Shown: piece after piece, positions 13,215 through 16,679 of the stretch
Layout of the letters: the number at the start of each line of letters is the position of its first letter
Numbering within the stretch: the first letter of the stretch is position 1
Source: Candidatus Aminicenantota bacterium
GTDB lineage: Bacteria > Acidobacteriota > Aminicenantia > Aminicenantales > Aminicenantaceae
Direction of reading: 5' to 3'
Assembly (NCBI GenBank): GCA_023135995.1
Contig: JAGLRY010000175.1
Span: forward strand, 1 to 16,679
Length of the DNA stretch: 16,679 nucleotides
Notes under the pieces: model-generated
What the model was told of the DNA's origin: nothing
The model's input: the letters and a program-made list of their open reading frames with translations, nothing else
Databases searched by the model: none
Made by a program: the position numbers and the translations under genes

Positions 13215-15293
13215 AAAAATTATTCTCCAGATAAAATCCGAAACGTGGCGATCACAGGGCATGGGTCCTCAGGGAAGACGTCCCTGACTGCTGCCTTTCT
13301 CTTTGATACAGGAAAAACTACACGCTTGACGAAAGTGGATCAGGGGAACACTGTCACCGATTATGATACCGATGAGATCGAAAGACAGATCTCCATCAAT
13401 TCAGCCCTCGCTCACCTCGAGTGGAATAACCACAAGATCAATATCATCGACTGCCCCGGTTACACGAATTTTCTCTGGGACACAAGGGCCAGTTTAAGAG
13501 CTGTCGATGCGGGACTTGTGGTGGTGGGTGCCTTGGAAGGAGTGGAGGTCGGCACAGAGAAAGTGTGGGCCATGCTCGAGGAGTTTAAACTCCCTCGGAT
13601 GCTCATCATCAACAAGCTGGACAGAGAGAATTCCAATTATAAACAGGCGATGGAATCCATCCAACAGTTTTTCGGCCGGCAAGCGATCCTTGTTCAGCTC
13701 CCTATTGGAGAGGAGGCAGACTTTTCCGGTGTTGTCGATTTGATCGGTAAAAAAGCCTACCTTTTCGAAAAGAATGAAAGCGGAAAATTTAAAGAGGCTA
13801 AGATTCCAGAAGACCTCAAAGATGAGGCCGAAAAGAAGATCGAAGCGTTGACGGAGATGGTGGCGGAAAACGATGAAGAACTGATGGAGAAATACTTTGA
13901 TGCAGGAGAACTCTCGACCGAAGACCTGATTGCAGGGTTGCGGAAGAGTATCCTTAACCGAAATTTGTACCCGGTCTTTGTGTCGTCGGCTCTTTTGAAT
14001 GTCGGTGCACAGCCAATCCTTGATGGAATTATCAATTTTTTTCCCTCCCCGCTCGAAAGAGAAGATATGCAGTGTGAAGAAGGTTCCGTTCAACCGAAAG
14101 TGGAGGACCCTTTTTCTGCGTTGGTATTCAAGACGATCTCAGACCCGTATACAGGCAGGATCTCCATGATAAGGATATTCTCCGGTAAAGTAAGTCCCGA
14201 CGCCACGGTCACAAACACCACAAAACAAAGAGATGAAAAACTCAGTGGGCTATTCTTCCTCCAGGGAAAAGAGCAAGTACCAGCAGGTCAGTGTAAGGTT
14301 GGAGACATCATCGCTACGGCAAAACTCAAGGACACATCCACCGGTGATACGCTCAGTGCAAAGGGGAGTGGAGTGCTCTTCCCAGTGATCCATTTTCCTG
14401 AGCCTTCGATTTCCTTTGCCATAGAACCAAAAACTAGGGCAGATGAGGACCGTATCTCCCAAGCTGTCCATCGCATAACAGAAGAGGATCCCACAGCAAG
14501 AATCACACGAGATCCGGAGACCAACGAGTTGATCATCGCGGGAAACGGCCAGCTCCATGTAGAGATCATCACCAACCGGCTGAAAAAGCGGTTTAATGTC
14601 GATGTCAAGCTCAAGCCCCCTAAAATTCCCTATAAAGAGACCATCAAGGGGAAATCGGATGTCCAGGGCAAGTACAAGAAACAGACAGGAGGCCGTGGAC
14701 AGTATGGGGATGTGTTTATCAAAATGGAGCCCCTCGCCAGAGGAAAAGATTTCGAGTTCGAGGACAAGATCTTTGGGGGTTCCATCCCAAAAAACTACAT
14801 CCCCTCCATCGAAAAAGGAATCCAAGAAGCACGGAAAAAAGGAGTTGTGGCGGGGCATCTGACTGTCGATTTCAAGGTCATTCTATATGATGGATCCTAC
14901 CACGATGTGGACTCTTCAGATATCGCATTCAAGATCGCAGCTTCTATGGCATTTAAAAAGGGAATGAAAGAGGCGAGACCGACTCTTCTTGAGCCCATAA
15001 TGAATGTAGAAGTGTTTACGCCTGAGACATTTATGGGCGATATCATGGGGAATCTCAACGGACGAAGAGGCAAAGTGCAGGGCATGGAGCAAAAAGGGAC
15101 CATGAGGATCATAAAGGCCAGAGTCCCCATGGCTGAGATGCTGGATTTTGAACCTACACTTACCTCCATTACTGGAGGGCGTGGGTCCTTTCTCATGGAG
15201 TTCTCGACCTTTGAAGAAGTTCCAGGTCACTTGCAGCAAAAAATCGTCGATGAAGCCATAAAAGAAGGCCGGGTCAGACCTGAAGAGGAATAA
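13212..15293 (+). CDS. Elongation factor G paralogue, EF-G-2 type translational GTPase
   Basis: The 693-residue product has the full EF-G layout: a GTPase domain with P-loop GHGSSGKT (16-23) and NKLD (134-137), a beta-barrel domain II around residues 300-390, and domains III-V including GQLHVEI and GGRGQYGDV. Two features separate it from canonical EF-G. The P-loop reads GHGSSGKT rather than AHIDAGKT, and switch II is DCPGY (80-84), with tyrosine where the catalytic histidine of DxPGH should be. The same tyrosine is found in the Thermus EF-G-2 protein, so this is a lineage trait rather than damage. Such paralogues are less well understood than FusA, and slow or altered GTP hydrolysis is an inference. 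It stands alone, away from any str operon, with its own promoter and a strong ribosome binding site. Confidence 0.92.
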   Translation: MKNYSPDKIRNVAITGHGSSGKTSLTAAFLFDTGKTTRLTKVDQGNTVTDYDTDEIERQISINSALAHLEWNNHKINIIDCPGYTNFLWDTRASLRAVDAGLVVVGALEGVEVGTEKVWAMLEEFKLPRMLIINKLDRENSNYKQAMESIQQFFGRQAILVQLPIGEEADFSGVVDLIGKKAYLFEKNESGKFKEAKIPEDLKDEAEKKIEALTEMVAENDEELMEKYFDAGELSTEDLIAGLRKSILNRNLYPVFVSSALLNVGAQPILDGIINFFPSPLEREDMQCEEGSVQPKVEDPFSALVFKTISDPYTGRISMIRIFSGKVSPDATVTNTTKQRDEKLSGLFFLQGKEQVPAGQCKVGDIIATAKLKDTSTGDTLSAKGSGVLFPVIHFPEPSISFAIEPKTRADEDRISQAVHRITEEDPTARITRDPETNELIIAGNGQLHVEIITNRLKKRFNVDVKLKPPKIPYKETIKGKSDVQGKYKKQTGGRGQYGDVFIKMEPLARGKDFEFEDKIFGGSIPKNYIPSIEKGIQEARKKGVVAGHLTVDFKVILYDGSYHDVDSSDIAFKIAASMAFKKGMKEARPTLLEPIMNVEVFTPETFMGDIMGNLNGRRGKVQGMEQKGTMRIIKARVPMAEMLDFEPTLTSITGGRGSFLMEFSTFEEVPGHLQQKIVDEAIKEGRVRPEEE

Positions 15294-15387
15294 TCTCATA
15301 ACGCTGGTCATTTACCGATTTTAAGGATCTTTGTATTGATTTGGGAGAACTGGCCAGAGAACGTGGGCAAAGGAAGTCAACTACTCT

Positions 15388-16644
15388 ATGACAAGAAACA
15401 CAAGAAACAGCAAAAGCTTCTGTTTGGCGTTTTGTTTATTAATCATCTTGTTCGTGGCTACCAGTATGGCTGAGGAGGATGAAGAAAGATATCTTCGGCT
15501 GAAAATCGGCAAGTCAGGCCTAAAAGGGAAAGTTCTCTCCATTGCACCAGACAGACTGTATGATCTGTCGAACGGCCAAGACATCGAATTTTCAGGAATG
15601 ATCGAAAATATGATGTCTAGCCGTTTCGTCTATATCGGAGAAACTCATAACAGTCTGCCCATGCATGACATCCAGTTAAAGATCATCCAGGCCCTTTATA
15701 AAAAAGATAAACGATTGGCTATAGGACTGGAGATGATACCCGTCACTCTTCAGCATATCCTGAACAAATGGAGTCTGGGATTACTCACTGAGGAAGAACT
15801 GATTCAGGATATTTTATGGTACGAAACTTGGAATTTCAATTTTGAATACTACGAAAAAATCTTCGCCTTTGCCAATCTGAATAAAATTCCCATATACGGT
15901 CTGAATATCCCAAAAGGACTTGTCACCAAGATCAGGATGAAAGGTTGGGATGCACTCACCGAAGATGAGAAAAAACTCGTGCCACGGCCTGATGTCTCTC
16001 ATGAGGAACATCGCACACTGATCCGGACGATCTTTGAGAGTTCTGACCTCCCACACCAGATGAAAGGCCCGGGTTTGGACATGATGTTTGAGGGATTTTA
16101 CCGTGCTCAATCGGCCTGGGATGAAAGCATGGCTTTTTATGCATCCCAGGCTTCCAATGAGACTGAAAGGAGGATCGTGGTCCTTGCCGGTTCGGGTCAT
16201 TTTCTGTACAACCTCGGAATCAATCGCCGTGTTCATGAGATCAATGGGCTTCCGTTTAAAACAGTCTTATGTTTGGAGATCCCAGAAAACGAAAAAACCC
16301 TGAGCGTTTCACGAAGCCTTGCAGATTATGTCTGGGGCCTCAGTGAAGAAGACCGTCCTTCATTCCCCTCTATCGGCTTGACATTCAAGAAGTTTGATGG
16401 TCTTGCAAATCTCGTTATCGATAGAGATCCCATCGATGGAGTTGCCAAGGATGAAAATTTTACTAAAGGGGATATCGTCCTTTCAGTAGATGGGAGGACG
16501 TATACAGAGATCAACGATCTGCGGACATATCTCGCAAAATTCCGATGGAACGATGAGGTGACGTTCCGCTTCCTTCGCGAGGCTAAGGAACTTGAGGTGG
16601 TCTTGAAGTTCCTCCCAAAAAACAACAATAATAATTCCGAATAG
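15388..16644 (+). CDS. Exported ChaN-like haem/iron-binding protein with C-terminal PDZ-like domain
   Basis: The 418-residue product begins with a classical signal peptide: charged MTRNTRNSKS, a hydrophobic core at 11-25, and probable cleavage after SMA (28). No lipobox cysteine is in the right place, so it is probably periplasmic rather than a lipoprotein like characterised ChaN. Residues about 75-300 match the ChaN/haem-binding uptake (DUF399) family, with YIGETHNS (82-89), GLEMIP (113-118), AQSAWDESMA (240-249) and AGSGHFLYNLG (267-277). Residues about 325-408 look like a PDZ domain, with FTKGDIVLSVDGRTYTEIND (358-377) as the core. The tail is a run of five asparagines. The ATG is preceded by AGGAAG with 11 bases of spacing. 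It lies 94 bases after the EF-G-like gene, probably as a separate unit. Ligand and partner are not shown by the sequence; haem or iron handling is inferred from the family. Confidence 0.87.
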   Translation: MTRNTRNSKSFCLAFCLLIILFVATSMAEEDEERYLRLKIGKSGLKGKVLSIAPDRLYDLSNGQDIEFSGMIENMMSSRFVYIGETHNSLPMHDIQLKIIQALYKKDKRLAIGLEMIPVTLQHILNKWSLGLLTEEELIQDILWYETWNFNFEYYEKIFAFANLNKIPIYGLNIPKGLVTKIRMKGWDALTEDEKKLVPRPDVSHEEHRTLIRTIFESSDLPHQMKGPGLDMMFEGFYRAQSAWDESMAFYASQASNETERRIVVLAGSGHFLYNLGINRRVHEINGLPFKTVLCLEIPENEKTLSVSRSLADYVWGLSEEDRPSFPSIGLTFKKFDGLANLVIDRDPIDGVAKDENFTKGDIVLSVDGRTYTEINDLRTYLAKFRWNDEVTFRFLREAKELEVVLKFLPKNNNNNSE

Positions 16645-16679
16645 AATGTTGCATGCGCAGCCCGGGTTAGGTTGGGTCG

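Noticed and set aside
13494..14093. 199-codon open frame antisense to the EF-G-like gene
   Set aside because: Same reason: the forward frame is clearly EF-G domain I, and the reverse product has no recognisable motif.
14250..14858. 202-codon open frame antisense to the EF-G-like gene
   Set aside because: It is the shadow of a strongly conserved coding frame, with no ribosome binding site or family resemblance; its cysteine- and phenylalanine-rich make-up is typical of antisense reading.
15294..15387. Terminator after the EF-G-like gene or promoter for the ChaN-like gene
   Set aside because: CTGGCCAG (15350-15357) is only an 8-base palindrome without a T-run, and TTTACC-17-TATTGA is too weak a promoter match to call.
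16645..16679. Final 35 bases after the ChaN-like gene
   Set aside because: No gene, terminator or repeat can be supported in so short a piece.

Overview
The window is a compact stretch of bacterial chromosome at moderate G+C, with seven apparent transcription units of mostly housekeeping genes and no mobile element, CRISPR array, tRNA or rRNA. NAD synthesis by aspartate oxidase, the lipoprotein enzymes, a ChaN-like exported protein and a corrinoid-binding protein suggest a free-living, probably anaerobic or microaerophilic, diderm bacterium. The protein sequences have a Desulfobacterota, Acidobacteriota or Aminicenantes feel. That placement is an impression from sequence style only, with no marker search behind it.

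Layout. (1) 37-1329 (+): a protein with a cobalamin-binding DxHxxG motif, overlapping tail-to-tail with the next unit. (2) 4077-1313 (-): tldD and tldE/pmbA, the two halves of a metalloprotease, coupled by an ATGA overlap; tldD starts at TTG. (3) About 4250-4095 (-): a short C-terminal remnant that looks like an opine dehydrogenase family gene, directly in front of tldD. (4) 5351-4338 (-): a flippase-like integral membrane protein. (5) 5474-7917 (+): nadC and nadB of quinolinate/NAD biosynthesis. A near-consensus promoter abuts the nadC start, so the mRNA is probably leaderless. (6) 7990-13015 (+): ileS, lspA, lgt and an rluD-like gene, tightly packed, linking isoleucyl-tRNA synthesis, two steps of lipoprotein maturation and rRNA pseudouridylation. 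(7) 13212-15293 (+): an EF-G-2 type translational GTPase paralogue, preceded by a 47-bp palindrome. (8) 15388-16644 (+): an exported ChaN-type haem/iron protein with a C-terminal PDZ-like domain.

How the genes fit together. NadB makes iminoaspartate and NadC turns quinolinate into nicotinate mononucleotide; NadA, which must act between them, is not in the window. Lgt lipidates prolipoprotein cysteines and LspA then cleaves the signal peptide, so their overlapping genes supply consecutive steps. TldD and TldE form one complex.

No stretch longer than about 250 bases lacks a gene. The larger gaps are 4096-4337 (gene remnant and a weak hairpin), 5352-5473 (divergent promoters) and 13016-13211 (palindrome, promoter and ribosome binding site). 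I do not see a clearly new multi-gene system. The points most worth a second look are the B12 protein of uncertain reaction, the leaderless nadC promoter, the opine-dehydrogenase remnant, the large palindrome after rluD, and the ChaN-PDZ architecture.
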